Positions 32,227 to 41,369 of a DNA stretch of 64,000 nucleotides are shown piece by piece; the first letter of the stretch is position 1, and every line of letters starts with the position of its first letter. This stretch comes from CAVTSA01 sp963790575 (GTDB lineage: Bacteria; Chloroflexota; Dormibacteria; Dormibacterales; Dormibacteraceae): positions 20,119 through 84,118 of the forward strand of contig CAWBPD010000007.1 of NCBI GenBank assembly GCA_963790575.1, given 5' to 3'. The position numbers were made by a program, and so were the translations under genes. The notes under the pieces are model-generated. The model was not told the origin of the DNA and did not search any database. It saw nothing but the letters and a program-made list of their open reading frames with translations.

Positions 32227-33401
32227 CCGTCGTCGGTCTCATCAGCGGCACCTCCTACGACGCGATCGACGCCGCGGTGGGACGGTTCTCACTCTCCGGG
32301 GAGACCATCCGCCTCCAGCCGCTGGGCCTGCGATCGACGGCGTTCGAGAGTGAATTCCGGGCGCGCATCGCCGCCCTCCTGCCGCCGCACCCCACGACAG
32401 TAGAGGAGGTCTGCCGCCTCGAGACCGAGCTCGGCCGGCGGTTCGGCGCCGCCGCCGCGGAAGCGAACCGGTGCCTGGCCGGCGAGGGCGCCGGTCTCGT
32501 CGTCTCACACGGGCAGACCGTCTTCCACTGGGTGGAAGATGGACGGGCTCGGGGAGGGCTCCAGCTGGGGGCACCGGCCTGGATCGCGGAAGCCACCGGC
32601 CTGCCGGTGATCTCGGATGTCCGGACGCGCGACATCGCACGCGGGGGGCAGGGGGCGCCCCTGGCGTCGACGCTGGACGCGCTGCTCGTCCTTCCCCCCG
32701 ACGGCCCCCGCCGGGGGTCGTTGAACCTGGGCGGGATCGCCAACATCACCGTCCGGGACCGCCAGGGCCAGGTGATCGCCTACGACCTGGGACCCGCGGG
32801 CGCACTGCTCGACCAGGCGGTGGTGGACGCGACCGGCGGAGCCGAGCGGATGGATCGCGACGGGGCGCGGGCAGCCCAAGGCCGGGTCGTGGAGCCGTTG
32901 CTGGAGCGGTTCCTGGCCGACCCCTACTACGCACTGCCGCCGCCCAAGTCGACCGGCAAGGAGCGGTTCCACGCCCGCTACGTACGCTCGGTGGTGGGGG
33001 CGACCGAGGTCGGCCTCGAGGACCTGCTGGCGACGCTGACCGAGCTCACGGCTGGCCTGGTGACGCGCGCGTGCGCCGAGTGGGAGCTGGACGAGCTGGT
33101 CTGCGCCGGCGGCGGGGTCCGCAACCCGGTCCTGATGGGGCGGATCGGCGTCCTCGCGCCTCGCGTGCGCGTGCGGTCGATCGAGGAGTTCGGGCTGCCG
33201 GCGCAGGCGAAGGAGGGGTACCTGATGGCGCTCCTGGGCTACCTGGCCTGGCACGGGCTGGAGGGGACCATCCCGGCGGCGACCGGTGCCGCGAAGGGCT
33301 CCATCGTGGGCTCGGTGACGCCGGGCTCGAGACCACTCGTGCTGCCGCCACCGGTCAAGGTGCCCCCGTCGCGGCTGGTTGTGGAGGGGGCGTCGGCGTG
33401 A
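32217..33401 (+). CDS. anmK: Anhydro-N-acetylmuramic acid kinase
   Basis: A 394-residue AnmK, which opens and phosphorylates 1,6-anhydroMurNAc from turned-over peptidoglycan to MurNAc-6-phosphate. Motifs: GLISGTSYDAIDA near the N-terminus (canonical GTSxDGxD, here DA for DG), VVSHGQTVFHW, SLNLGGIANIT and the catalytic-region DLGPAGALLDQ. Its product is the substrate of MurQ, encoded just downstream. The GTG start overlaps the preceding hydrolase gene by 10 nt and its stop overlaps the next GTG by 4 nt. Confidence 0.95.
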   Translation: MDLTVVGLISGTSYDAIDAAVGRFSLSGETIRLQPLGLRSTAFESEFRARIAALLPPHPTTVEEVCRLETELGRRFGAAAAEANRCLAGEGAGLVVSHGQTVFHWVEDGRARGGLQLGAPAWIAEATGLPVISDVRTRDIARGGQGAPLASTLDALLVLPPDGPRRGSLNLGGIANITVRDRQGQVIAYDLGPAGALLDQAVVDATGGAERMDRDGARAAQGRVVEPLLERFLADPYYALPPPKSTGKERFHARYVRSVVGATEVGLEDLLATLTELTAGLVTRACAEWELDELVCAGGGVRNPVLMGRIGVLAPRVRVRSIEEFGLPAQAKEGYLMALLGYLAWHGLEGTIPAATGAAKGSIVGSVTPGSRPLVLPPPVKVPPSRLVVEGASA

Positions 33402-34833
33402 GTGGCATCTCGTTGCGACCGGCGGTGCGGGAGGAGGCGCCCAGGCTGGCGCAGATCCTGGTCGCCGCCTGCCGGGCTCGCTACAGAGGGTTCGCTCCGG
33501 CGCCGGTGCTGGAGTCGCTCGACGTGGCCGCGTTCGCCCGCGACCTGACGGCGAGCTGGGACACCTGCCAGACGCTGGTCTCGGTGGACGCCGCGGACGT
33601 GCCCCGTGGGCTTCGTCCGCTTCGGGCTCGACGGCTCCGGAGACTCGAACGGCGACGCCCCCTGCGGCCACGTGCTGTCGCTGTACGTGGCACCCGAGGC
33701 CTCCGATCGCGGCCTGGGCGCGGCACTCCTGGGCGCGGCGGTGGAGGGGCTGGACGCGGAAGGTGTGGAGACGGTGACACTCTGGGTCTTCGAAGCCAAT
33801 CACGAGGCCCGCCGGTTCTACGAGCGGCACGGCTTCACCGCCACCCGCATCACGCGGGTGGCGGAGTGGGGGCTGCCCGCGGTCCGCTACGTTCGCGCGC
33901 CGGCACCGAAGGCGGCGCCGGCCCCTGACCGGCTGGTGGTCACTTCCCCGACCGAGGATCGCAACCCCAAGACGGCGGACATCGACCGGCTGCCGGTGCT
34001 GCCGCTGCTGGAGCTCATCAACGACGAGGACGCGGTCATCGCGGGCGCTGTGCGGCGCGCGCTGCCCGCGGTGGCGGAATTGGTCGAGGCCGCGTTGAGC
34101 AGTCTGGCGGGCGGGGGACGGGTCCACTATTTCGGAGCCGGCACCTCCGGCCGGATGGCCCTGCTGGACGCCGCGGAGCTGCCTCCCACCTTCGGTGTCC
34201 CGCCCGAGCTGTTCGTGGCCCACCTGGCGGGAGGCGAGGCGGCGCTGCGGCGAGCCCGTGAGGGATCCGAGGACGACGAAGCGCAGGGTTCGCGGGAGGC
34301 GGCGGCGTCGGTTACCGCGAAGGACCTCGTGATCGGGATCGCCGCCTCCGGCTATACCCGGTACGTGGGTGGTGCGCTTGCTGGCCGCTCACGAAGCCGG
34401 CGCGCGGACCGGGCTGGTGACCTCCAACCCCTCCGCCCCGCTGGCCGCGCTGGCGGACACCGTGGTGGTCACCGAGACCGGCGCCGAGGCCATCACCGGC
34501 TCCACGCGCATGAAGGCCGCCACCGCGCAGAAGCTGGTCCTGAACTCGTTTTCGACCGCGGTGATGGTGCGCACCGGGCGCACCTGGTCCAACCTGATGG
34601 TGGACGTCGTTCCCACCAACGCCAAGCTGCGGGGCCGGATGGTGCGGCTGCTGGCCCAAGCCACCGGCCTCGAGGAGGGGGCCTGCGAGCAGGCGCTGGT
34701 GGCGGCGGGCAGCGACACCAAGAGGGCGCTGGTGATGCTTCTCTCCGGCCTGAGCGCCGCCGAAGCCGGGGACGCTCTGCGGCGCGGTGGCGGCGTGGTG
34801 GCGCGGGCACTGACCGGGCTGGACGCCAAGTGA
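33398..34833 (+). pseudogene. murQ: GNAT acetyltransferase-MurQ etherase fusion with two frameshifts
   Basis: Starting at the GTG that overlaps anmK, the protein begins as a GNAT domain (SGISLRPAVREEAPRLAQILVAA...). The frame breaks in the CCCC run at 33602-33605; the next frame restores GFVRFGLDGSG, LYVAPEASDRGLGAALLG and FYERHGF. With no stop between, it runs into MurQ (TEDRNPKTADIDRL; HYFGAGTSGRMALLDAAELPPTFG with the first catalytic-Glu region), breaks again near 34366-34370, and resumes as VRLLAAHEAGARTGLVTSN to ITGSTRMKAATAQKLVLN and the C-terminus. MurQ cleaves the lactyl ether of MurNAc-6-P. Each break is one extra base, so sequencing errors are possible; otherwise recycling is broken after AnmK. 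A separate MurQ start at a GTG near 33934 is possible. Confidence 0.8.
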
Positions 34834-34837
34834 GGCG

Positions 34838-34895
34838 CGTTTCTGCACACCCCGGGCCTACCCAGGGCGGTGTAGCCACGGGGTGTGCAGAAACG
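34838..34895. terminator. 58-bp palindrome between convergent genes
   Basis: Perfect 16-bp arms CGTTTCTGCACACCCC (34838-34853) and complement (34880-34895) around a 26-nt loop, placed 5 nt after the murQ stop and 13 nt before the end of the opposing gene. A bidirectional terminator is likely. Confidence 0.65.
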
Positions 34896-34908
34896 GCCTC
34901 AACGCCCT

Positions 34909-35745
34909 TTACGAGGGCAGCGCCTGGCCGTACTCGGTGGTCGCGTCCAGGGTGGAGAGTCGCTCGTGGACCGTCCGCGCGAGGCCGGCGACGAACTGCT
35001 CCTGGGCGACGAAGTCGGCGGGGCCACGCGCCGTCATGACGCAGAGCGCATAGGGGCGCCGGGGCAGGTAGACGATGGCGGCGTCGTTGCGCACGCGGCC
35101 CATCGCGCCCGGCTTGTTCGCAATCTCCACCTCCTCGGGCAGACCGGGCCGGAAGTACCCGTGCTTCGGCTTGCGCAGGATGCGCAGCGTCTCCTGGCAC
35201 ACCGCCGGGCTCAGGCCCTCGTCGCAGAACAGCTTCCGCAGCAGCAGGACCAGCTCCCCCGCCGTGGCCACGTTCTCGTCGCCGCGCGCGATGGCGTCGT
35301 TGTCCTGCATCTTCCTGCGCAGGGTGGTGCGGACCAGGCCGAGCCGGCGGAGCATCCCGTTGATGCCGTCCCGTCCCGCCCACTCGATGCAGAGGTTGGT
35401 GGCGGTGTTGTCGGAGACGTCGATCATGAGCACCGCGACGTCGCGCACGGTGAGCTCGACCGGATCGTCGAAGTAGGCGAGGACGCCGCTGCCGGGCACC
35501 CGGTCCGACGCGTCGACCACCACGCGGCGGTCCAGGTCGATGGCACCCCGCTCCGCCAGCTCCAGCAGGTGGGCCAGGATCGCGATCTTGATCGTCGACG
35601 CGGTGGGCAGCACCTGGTCGGCGTTGATCGCGATCCCTTGCGAGCCGCGCAGGTCGAGCAGCGCCAGCCCGGCCGAGCCCGCGAACCCCGCCAGCTGCTC
35701 CTCCAGCTTCCGCCGCAGCCAGCCCCACACCAGCGCTTCGGCCAT
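34909..35745 (-). CDS. Class A beta-lactamase-like serine hydrolase
   Basis: A 278-residue class A-type fold without a signal peptide. SxxK is STIK in LPTASTIKIAIL (about 49-60), the SDN motif is DVSDNTATN (about 106-114) and the third motif is NKPG in place of KTG. The Glu166 omega-loop position is not clearly kept. Such cytosolic class A proteins are often annotated as beta-lactamases but may act on other esters or muropeptides; it faces a muropeptide-recycling cluster. GGGAGG lies before the ATG at 35745. Confidence 0.82.
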   Translation of the reverse strand: MAEALVWGWLRRKLEEQLAGFAGSAGLALLDLRGSQGIAINADQVLPTASTIKIAILAHLLELAERGAIDLDRRVVVDASDRVPGSGVLAYFDDPVELTVRDVAVLMIDVSDNTATNLCIEWAGRDGINGMLRRLGLVRTTLRRKMQDNDAIARGDENVATAGELVLLLRKLFCDEGLSPAVCQETLRILRKPKHGYFRPGLPEEVEIANKPGAMGRVRNDAAIVYLPRRPYALCVMTARGPADFVAQEQFVAGLARTVHERLSTLDATTEYGQALPS

Positions 35746-35789
35746 TGCCTTCCTCCCTTCGTGTGACGCGTTCCAGGACACCTTACGGG

Positions 35790-36524
35790 TCAGCGCGTGG
35801 CCGCCCGCCGGTAGGAGAGGAAGGCGAGCAGCCCGCAGCCGAGCGTCCAGGCGCCGAGCACGAGGAAGCTCGAGAGCTGCGGCGCCTGTCCCGCCGCCAG
35901 CCGCCAGCCCAGGCTCGCGATCCCGTGCGAGGGCAGCGCCTTGCCGATCTTCTGCATGGTGTCGGGAAGCATCGCCAGCGGCATCCAGAGGCCGCCCATG
36001 GCGCCGAAGGCGAAGTAGAGGATCATGACCAGCCCGTAGGCGGCGTCGCTGCCGATCAGAAAGCCGATCGCGACCCCGAGCAGGGCCAGCGGCAGCGTCC
36101 CCGCGCACATCAGCGCCAGCATCTCGACCCAGGTCTGGGCCTGGAGGCGCACATCGTGCACCACGACCGCGGTCAGGCAGACCAGGATCATCGCCGGCAG
36201 CGCGGTCGCGACCGCGGCCAGCACCTTGCTCAGGATCACCGAGCGGGCGGGGAGGGGGGTGAGGCGGAGCTGCCGGAGCCAGCCCGACTGGCGCTCAGCC
36301 GCGATCCGGGGCGCGGTCGCCGACAGGACCGACCAGATGCCCCCATAGGCGGCCATCGCGATCATCAGCTCCACCGGCTGGGGGATGCCTTCCACCCGCT
36401 CCCCGTGGGTGCCGAACAGCTGCGTGAAGAGAAGGTAGAGGCCGACCGGCATCGCAACGGCCAGGATCAGGTAGCGGGGGTCGCGCAGGGCGCGGACCAC
36501 CTCGAGATTGAGAAACCGGGTCAT
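35790..36524 (-). CDS. ABC-2 type transporter permease
   Basis: A 244-residue membrane protein with six predicted helices (first about 15-35, last about 220-238) and the ABC-2 N-terminal pattern LEVVRALRDPRYLILAVAMPVGLYLLF. Its ATG overlaps the stop of the ATPase gene by 4 nt, so the two make one exporter, of the drug/bacteriocin/lipid type. The divergent two-component system next door is the likely controller. The start at 36524 was chosen because the upstream residues repeat the ATPase C-terminal coding region. Confidence 0.87.
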   Translation of the reverse strand: MTRFLNLEVVRALRDPRYLILAVAMPVGLYLLFTQLFGTHGERVEGIPQPVELMIAMAAYGGIWSVLSATAPRIAAERQSGWLRQLRLTPLPARSVILSKVLAAVATALPAMILVCLTAVVVHDVRLQAQTWVEMLALMCAGTLPLALLGVAIGFLIGSDAAYGLVMILYFAFGAMGGLWMPLAMLPDTMQKIGKALPSHGIASLGWRLAAGQAPQLSSFLVLGAWTLGCGLLAFLSYRRAATR

Positions 36525-37492
36525 GATGCTGCTCCCACCAGTGACAGGAAGGCCTGCTCCAGGTCCGGGCTCTCGACCTCGAGGTCGCGCCAAGGAGCCT
36601 GGAGATGGACGAGACTCCGGACGGTCGCGTCGGCGTCGTCCGTGTAGAGGGTGACGCGGGGGCCGTACCGCTCCACCTGGCGCACGCTGTCGAGGCGCTC
36701 CAGCTCGACTTCGGCGTTCTCCAGCGTCAGCCGGACCCGGCGCTCGCCGAGCGTCGCCTTGAGGTCGGCGGAGGTGCCGTCGGCGACCACTCGCCCGCGT
36801 GCGATGACCACGATGCGGTCGGCGGCGGCGTCGGCCTCCTCCAGGTAGTGGGTGGCGAACAGGATCGTCCGCCCCGCCGCCGCCAGCCGCCGCATCCGCT
36901 CCCAGAAGGCGCGCCGCGCCTCCACGTCCATGGCCGAGGTGGGCTCGTCGAGGACCACCACCGAGGGGTCGCCGGCGATCGCCATCGCGAAGCGCACCCG
37001 CTGCGCCTGGCCGCCGGACAGCCGGTCCGCGCGCCGGTGCAGCAGACCCTCCAGGCCCGCCGCCTCCACCAGGTCGTCCAGGGAGAGCGGCCGGGGGTAG
37101 AGGCTGCGCACGAATCCGAGCAGCTCACCGACCCGGACGCCCGGCATCATGCCCGACTCCTGGAGCATGGCCCCGATGTGGCCGGTCGCCACCGCGCGGC
37201 GCGGCGGCATCCCGCCCACCTCGACTCTGCCCTGGTCGGGTGCCAGCAGCCCCAGCAGCATGGCGATGGTGGTCGACTTGCCGGCGCCGTTGGGTCCCAG
37301 CAGGGCGACCGTCTCGCCCGGCTTGGCCTCCAGGTCGATTCCATCCACGGCCCGGGTAGAGCCGTAGTTCTTGCCCAGCCCGCCGAGCCGCACGGCGGGT
37401 GCGGCTCGGTGGGGCGGCGGCAACCGGGTCGGGAGCGCGCTGGGCGGCGAGGGGGACTCGAGGCGGGGTGGTGACGAGGTGATGTGTGGCAT
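36521..37492 (-). CDS. ABC exporter ATP-binding protein
   Basis: A 323-residue DrrA/CcmA-like ATPase. Walker A is ALLGPNGAGKSTT (about 64-76), the signature LSGGQAQRVRFAMAIAGDP (about 158-176), Walker B VVVLDEPTSAMD and the switch His in LFATHYLEEAD. A C-terminal DUF4162-like domain follows (LENAEVELERLD...). The N-terminal 35 residues are Pro-rich and the true start may be further in. It is co-transcribed with the ABC-2 permease. Confidence 0.9.
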   Translation of the reverse strand: MPHITSSPPRLESPSPPSALPTRLPPPHRAAPAVRLGGLGKNYGSTRAVDGIDLEAKPGETVALLGPNGAGKSTTIAMLLGLLAPDQGRVEVGGMPPRRAVATGHIGAMLQESGMMPGVRVGELLGFVRSLYPRPLSLDDLVEAAGLEGLLHRRADRLSGGQAQRVRFAMAIAGDPSVVVLDEPTSAMDVEARRAFWERMRRLAAAGRTILFATHYLEEADAAADRIVVIARGRVVADGTSADLKATLGERRVRLTLENAEVELERLDSVRQVERYGPRVTLYTDDADATVRSLVHLQAPWRDLEVESPDLEQAFLSLVGAAS

Positions 37493-37655
37493 GAGCTCAT
37501 GCTCAAGGGAGAGCCGCTGCTGCCACGTCGCCCGGGGGGTCGAATCGCCCTCAGCCCCGCGGATGATCTTTGAGCGCCCTCATCCCACCGGATGATTGGC
37601 CGTCCCTCCTACGGTGGACGCGCCCACCCGCGCGTGGGAGATACGCTCCGAACCA

Positions 37656-38798
37656 ATGTCGCAACTGCGCTCGCTGTGGGCCTGGGCGCGCCGGCTCGAC
37701 CCCCGCCTGGTCGACGCCACCCTCGCCGCCGTGCTGCTCGCGGGCAGCCTCCTTCAGCTGTTCATCCTTCCCGCCAACGGCGTGCCGGAGCCGGCGCCGG
37801 CGCGCGCGGTGTTCGAAGCCCTGGTGGTGCTGCCGGTCGCCGTCCGCCGGCGCTGGCCGATCGTCTGCGCCTGCGTCCAGTCCGCGTGTTCGCTGCTGGT
37901 CGGCGCGCCGCCCACCTACGCCGGCCTGGCGGCGCTCTTCATCGGCTTCTACTCCATCGGCGGCTACAGCAGGCACCGGCTCGCCGGCCTGCTGGTCCCG
38001 GTTGGGATGGCCGGGCTGCTGGCTGCGGTCGGCATCCCCAACGGCTGGTTCGCGGTCCTCCCGGCCTGGGTTCCGACGCTGTTCGGTGGTGCCGGCACCT
38101 GGCTCGCCGGGAGCACCGTGCGCGACCTTCAGGAGCGCGCGCGACGTCTGGAACGGGAGCGGGAGCTGAGCGCCCAGGTCGCGGTCGCCACCGAGCGCGC
38201 GCGCATCGCCCGCGAGCTGCATGACGTGGTCGCGCACTCGGTCAGCGTGATGGTCGTGCAGGCGGGGGCGGCCCGGACTTTGATGGAGCGCCGCCCGCAG
38301 GGTGCGGCCGAAGCCCTGCGGGCGGTCGAGGAGCAGGGGCGCGGCGCCCTCGACGAGCTGCGCCGGCTGCTGGGACTGCTCTCCGAGGAGGAAGACGACG
38401 CGGCCCTGGCCCCGGCCCCCGGACTCGACTCGGTCGGCGCGCTGGTCGAGCGGGTGACGGCGGCGGGGCTGCCCGTCGAGCTGCATGTGGAGGGGAGGCG
38501 GCCGCTGCCGGCGGGGCTCGACGTGACCGCCTATCGCATCGTGCAGGAGGCGCTGACCAACGCGCTCAAGCACGCCCATGGCGCCCGCGGCGAGGTGGAG
38601 ATCGCGGTGGATGCGACAACGCTGAGGATCGAGGTCAGGAACACCGCCGGGCATCCCCTCCTGGGGGCGCGAGGGGCCGGCCTAGGGCTGCTCGGGATGC
38701 GGGAGCGAGCCGCCCTCTTCGGTGGAGAACTCGAGGCCGGCCCGCTGGCGGAGGGAGGGTTCCGGGTGCTGGCGCGGTTTCCGCTGGAGGCGCCATGA
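37656..38798 (+). CDS. NarL-group sensor histidine kinase
   Basis: A 380-residue kinase. Four or five N-terminal helices (about 17-150) form a membrane sensor; the HisKA_3 box is ERARIARELHDVVAHSVSVMVVQ (phospho-His near 189) and the HATPase ends with GAGLGLLGMRERAALFGGELEAG. It overlaps the response-regulator gene by 4 nt and is divergent from an ABC exporter, the usual DesK/LiaS-type arrangement for antibiotic or lipid stress. A TACGCT box lies 8 nt before the ATG, which favours this start over 37596. Confidence 0.92.
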   Translation: MSQLRSLWAWARRLDPRLVDATLAAVLLAGSLLQLFILPANGVPEPAPARAVFEALVVLPVAVRRRWPIVCACVQSACSLLVGAPPTYAGLAALFIGFYSIGGYSRHRLAGLLVPVGMAGLLAAVGIPNGWFAVLPAWVPTLFGGAGTWLAGSTVRDLQERARRLERERELSAQVAVATERARIARELHDVVAHSVSVMVVQAGAARTLMERRPQGAAEALRAVEEQGRGALDELRRLLGLLSEEEDDAALAPAPGLDSVGALVERVTAAGLPVELHVEGRRPLPAGLDVTAYRIVQEALTNALKHAHGARGEVEIAVDATTLRIEVRNTAGHPLLGARGAGLGLLGMRERAALFGGELEAGPLAEGGFRVLARFPLEAP

Positions 38799-39484
38799 CC
38801 AGCGTGCCCGCGGCGCCACTCAGGGTGCTGATCGCCGACGACCAGGCGCTGGTCCGCGCCGGGTTCCGGATGATCCTGGAGGCTCAGGACGACATGCAGG
38901 TCGTGGCCGAGGCCGAGGACGGCGAGCAGGCGGTAGCCGGGGTGCGCGCCCGGCGCCCGGACGTGGCGCTGATGGACATCCGGATGCCCCACCTGGACGG
39001 GCTGGAGGCGACGCGCCGCATCGTGGCCACCGACGCCGCCTGCCGGGTGGTGATCCTGACCACCTTCGACCTCGACGAGTATGTCTACGCCGCGCTGCGG
39101 GCGGGGGCCAGCGGCTTCCTGCTCAAGGACGTCTCGCCGGAACGCCTGGTGGGCGCGGTGCGGATGGTCGCCACCGGCGACGCGCTGCTCGCCCCCTCCA
39201 TCACCCGGCGGCTGGTGGAGCGCTTCGCCCGCCCGTCGCCGGCCGGCCCACCCAGCGTCGAAACGGGGTCGCTCACCCAGCGCGAGCGCGAGGTGTGGGC
39301 GCTGCTCGCCCGCGGGCTCAGCAACGCCGAGCTGGCGGAGGGACTGCACGTGAGCGAGGCGACCGTGAAGACGCACGTCGCCCGCCTCCTGGCCAAGCTG
39401 AATGTGCGGGATCGCGTCCAGGCGGTGGTCCTCGCCTACGAGCTGGGGGTGGTGCGCCCTGGCGGCGAGATCGAGGCCGGCTGA
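38795..39484 (+). CDS. NarL/LuxR-type response regulator
   Basis: A 229-residue regulator: receiver domain with IADDQ and the phospho-acceptor Asp in VALMDIRMP (about 60), ILTTFDLDEYVYAALRAGASGFLLKD, then the LuxR helix-turn-helix LTQREREVWALLARGLSNAELAEGLHVSEATVKTHV split over about 158-195. It is coupled to the kinase by ATGA and probably activates the divergent ABC exporter. All key receiver residues (DD, D, T, K) are present. Confidence 0.93.
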   Translation: MTSVPAAPLRVLIADDQALVRAGFRMILEAQDDMQVVAEAEDGEQAVAGVRARRPDVALMDIRMPHLDGLEATRRIVATDAACRVVILTTFDLDEYVYAALRAGASGFLLKDVSPERLVGAVRMVATGDALLAPSITRRLVERFARPSPAGPPSVETGSLTQREREVWALLARGLSNAELAEGLHVSEATVKTHVARLLAKLNVRDRVQAVVLAYELGVVRPGGEIEAG

Positions 39485-39494
39485 CGGCCCCGCG

Positions 39495-40379
39495 TCACCC
39501 CCGCGGAAGCCGCGGCGGCGGGCGGTCCCAGAGGCGGGCAGGGGTGTGAACGCGGGCGCGCACGGCGGAGGTGTCGATCTCCGGTGCTTCCCGCTCCACC
39601 AGCCGGATGGTGTCCTCGATCAGGCGTTCCAGCTCCGCGACGCGTGCGCGGGCCGGGCTGGTCATGACCGCGCGCACGCGGAGCGGCAAGGCAGAGGGAC
39701 ACACCGTCATCGACGCCAGCGTCCGGTCCATCCATTTGTAGCCCGGGTGGTAAATCCGATTGAGCCCGAGGAGCACCCCGAACACCCGCTTCACCACCGT
39801 CACGCTGATCTCCGCCAGCGGCAGCACATCGTCGCGCTCGGCCAGACGCTCCAACCAGGCGTTGGGGCCGAACTCGAGATGCGCCTCCACCATGGCCTGC
39901 GCCAGGCCGTCCGGATAGGGATCCGCGCGCCGCCGCCACCGATCCAGGAGTTCGCCGCCCTGAACGGGGATGGCGTGGACCACCTCGGCCACCACCTGTT
40001 GCCGGCCCACCGAGGTGTCATGGCCATCCACCACCCGGGACAGCAGCCGGGCCTGCGCTTCGACGGTTCGGTGCGTGACATCGAACTTCACCCCCGACAC
40101 GGTGAAGTCTTCGGCCCACGCGTCGAGGTCCGCCTCCTGGCCGAAGTCACGCCGCTCGCCGACGTGGGGGATCCGGCCCGCGCACCGGACCCGCACCGCC
40201 GCGCTCGGAGCCCGATGCCACCAGACGGTCAGCTCGACGTCCGAGTAACGGTCCGCCCAGCCTCGCGCCACCGAGCCGCAGACAGCAACCGCCGCCACCC
40301 GGCGCCCGGCGACGTAGGCCGGAGCCACGGCCCGAGCCAGCTGCAGGCGCCACGCACTGTCGGGGTTCAGGTGGTCCAT
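39495..40379 (-). CDS. Nucleotidyltransferase-domain protein (MNT/kanamycin-NTase-like)
   Basis: A 294-residue protein. Its N-terminus has the polymerase-beta superfamily motif GSVARGWADRYSDVELTVWW (about 35-54) with the GSxARG...SDxE pattern and a third acidic position in VKFDVTHRTVE. The rest is helical (KRVFGVLLGLNRIYHPGYKWMDR). Relatives include aminoglycoside adenylyltransferase-like and antitoxin MNT proteins; no HEPN partner is adjacent. It starts 4 nt after the stop of the ABC-transporter remnant, so it used to be the last gene of that operon. Confidence 0.78.
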   Translation of the reverse strand: MDHLNPDSAWRLQLARAVAPAYVAGRRVAAVAVCGSVARGWADRYSDVELTVWWHRAPSAAVRVRCAGRIPHVGERRDFGQEADLDAWAEDFTVSGVKFDVTHRTVEAQARLLSRVVDGHDTSVGRQQVVAEVVHAIPVQGGELLDRWRRRADPYPDGLAQAMVEAHLEFGPNAWLERLAERDDVLPLAEISVTVVKRVFGVLLGLNRIYHPGYKWMDRTLASMTVCPSALPLRVRAVMTSPARARVAELERLIEDTIRLVEREAPEIDTSAVRARVHTPARLWDRPPPRLPRG

Positions 40380-40383
40380 GCCG

Positions 40384-40895
40384 TCACCGGTACTCCCCCG
40401 CCTGCAGCCGGAACAGCTCCGCGTAGCGGCCGCCCCGCGCCATCAGCCCTTCGTGGGAACCGACCTCGGCCGCCCGTCCGGCCTCCAGGTAGACGATGCG
40501 GTCGGCCATGCGCACGGTGGAGAAACGGTGGGAGACGAGTACTGTGATCGCGCCGCTGCGCGCGGCCGACGCCCACGCCGACTCCGAGTAGCGGGTGAAC
40601 AGCGCGTGCTCGGCTCCCGCGTCGACGCTCGCGGTGGGCTCGTCGAGGACGACCAGGAGAGGCTCCTCCCGCCGCAGCGCCCGGCCCAGCGCCACCTTCT
40701 GCCACTGCCCGCCGGAGAGGCCGTGGCCGTCCGTGAAGGCAGTCCCGACCTCGGTCCGGAGGTCGTCCGGCAGCTGGGAGGCCAGGTCCTCGGCCCCGGC
40801 CCGTTCGAGCGCCGCCGCGGCCGCCATCTCGTCGTCCAGACGAGGCAGCTCCGCCACCCCCACCGACTCTACGACCTGGGTGTGCAGCCGGGATG
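40384..40895 (-). pseudogene. C-terminal fragment of an ABC transporter (ATPase domain without Walker A)
   Basis: About 165 residues with the ABC signature HGLSGGQWQKVALGRAL, Walker B LLVVLDEPTASVD and switch VSHRFSTVRMADRIVYLE, ending ARGGRYAELFRLQAGEYR, as in fused permease-ATPase exporters. The transmembrane part and Walker A are missing: homology stops near 40895, where unrelated DNA begins. A matching N-terminal piece lies on the same strand at 50338-50493. The remaining reading frame cannot make a working transporter. Confidence 0.8.
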
Positions 40896-40919
40896 ACGAC
40901 CGGCAACCGCCGCCTCGAG

Positions 40920-41239
40920 CTGGCACAAGAGCATGGCGGCGCCGCGCAGCGGACCAGTGGAAGGCCTACGCGGACTGCGAGCACCACTCGGTCCAGATCG
41001 ATCAGAAGCGGGAGGACCGGCAGCGATCGCGGGAGGCCGCCGAGCCGTTCATCGACGAGGCGCAGGAGCACGAGGGCGCTGCTCGCCGGCAGTGGGAGCT
41101 CTGGACGCCGGTCAATCCCTACTCCCCGGAGGAGTTGCAGGGAGGGGAGGGGCGGCGTGACTCTGAAAAAGAGAGCGCGAGTCAGGGCCGGTCGCGAACT
41201 GGGGAACGTCCTCTCCGGCTTCGTCGCGAAGAACAGTGA
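40920..41239 (+). CDS. Truncated orphan ORF at the island edge
   Basis: A plus-strand frame with strong third-position GC bias and a protein-like composition (DQWKAYADCEHHSVQIDQ, EAAEPFIDEAQEHEGAARRQ, TPVNPYSPEELQGGEG). No start codon is evident and the beginning runs into the transporter fragment, so it looks N-terminally cut. It resembles no family I can name; a mobile-element origin is likely from context. Confidence 0.4.
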
Positions 41240-41369
41240 AGGGACCGTGGTTGATGTCCGCGAACCGTTCTTTGGGGGCGAAAGGATGTACCGGGTTTGC
41301 TTCTCTAACAAGCGTTCATGCCCTGGCATGACTTGCCTGCGCCGCGCCGCCGAGCAGAGGAGGGGCTAG
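41157..41369 (+). CDS. 70-residue hypothetical protein
   Basis: A GTG at 41157 follows a GGAGGGGAGGGG purine tract. The product starts VTLKKRARVRAGRELGNVLSG and is basic, with three Cys in the C-terminal third (CFSNKRSCPGMTC). Its stop TAG is part of the CTAG target duplication of the adjacent insertion sequence, so its present C-terminus may result from that insertion. Function unknown. Confidence 0.4.
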   Translation: MTLKKRARVRAGRELGNVLSGFVAKNSEGTVVDVREPFFGGERMYRVCFSNKRSCPGMTCLRRAAEQRRG

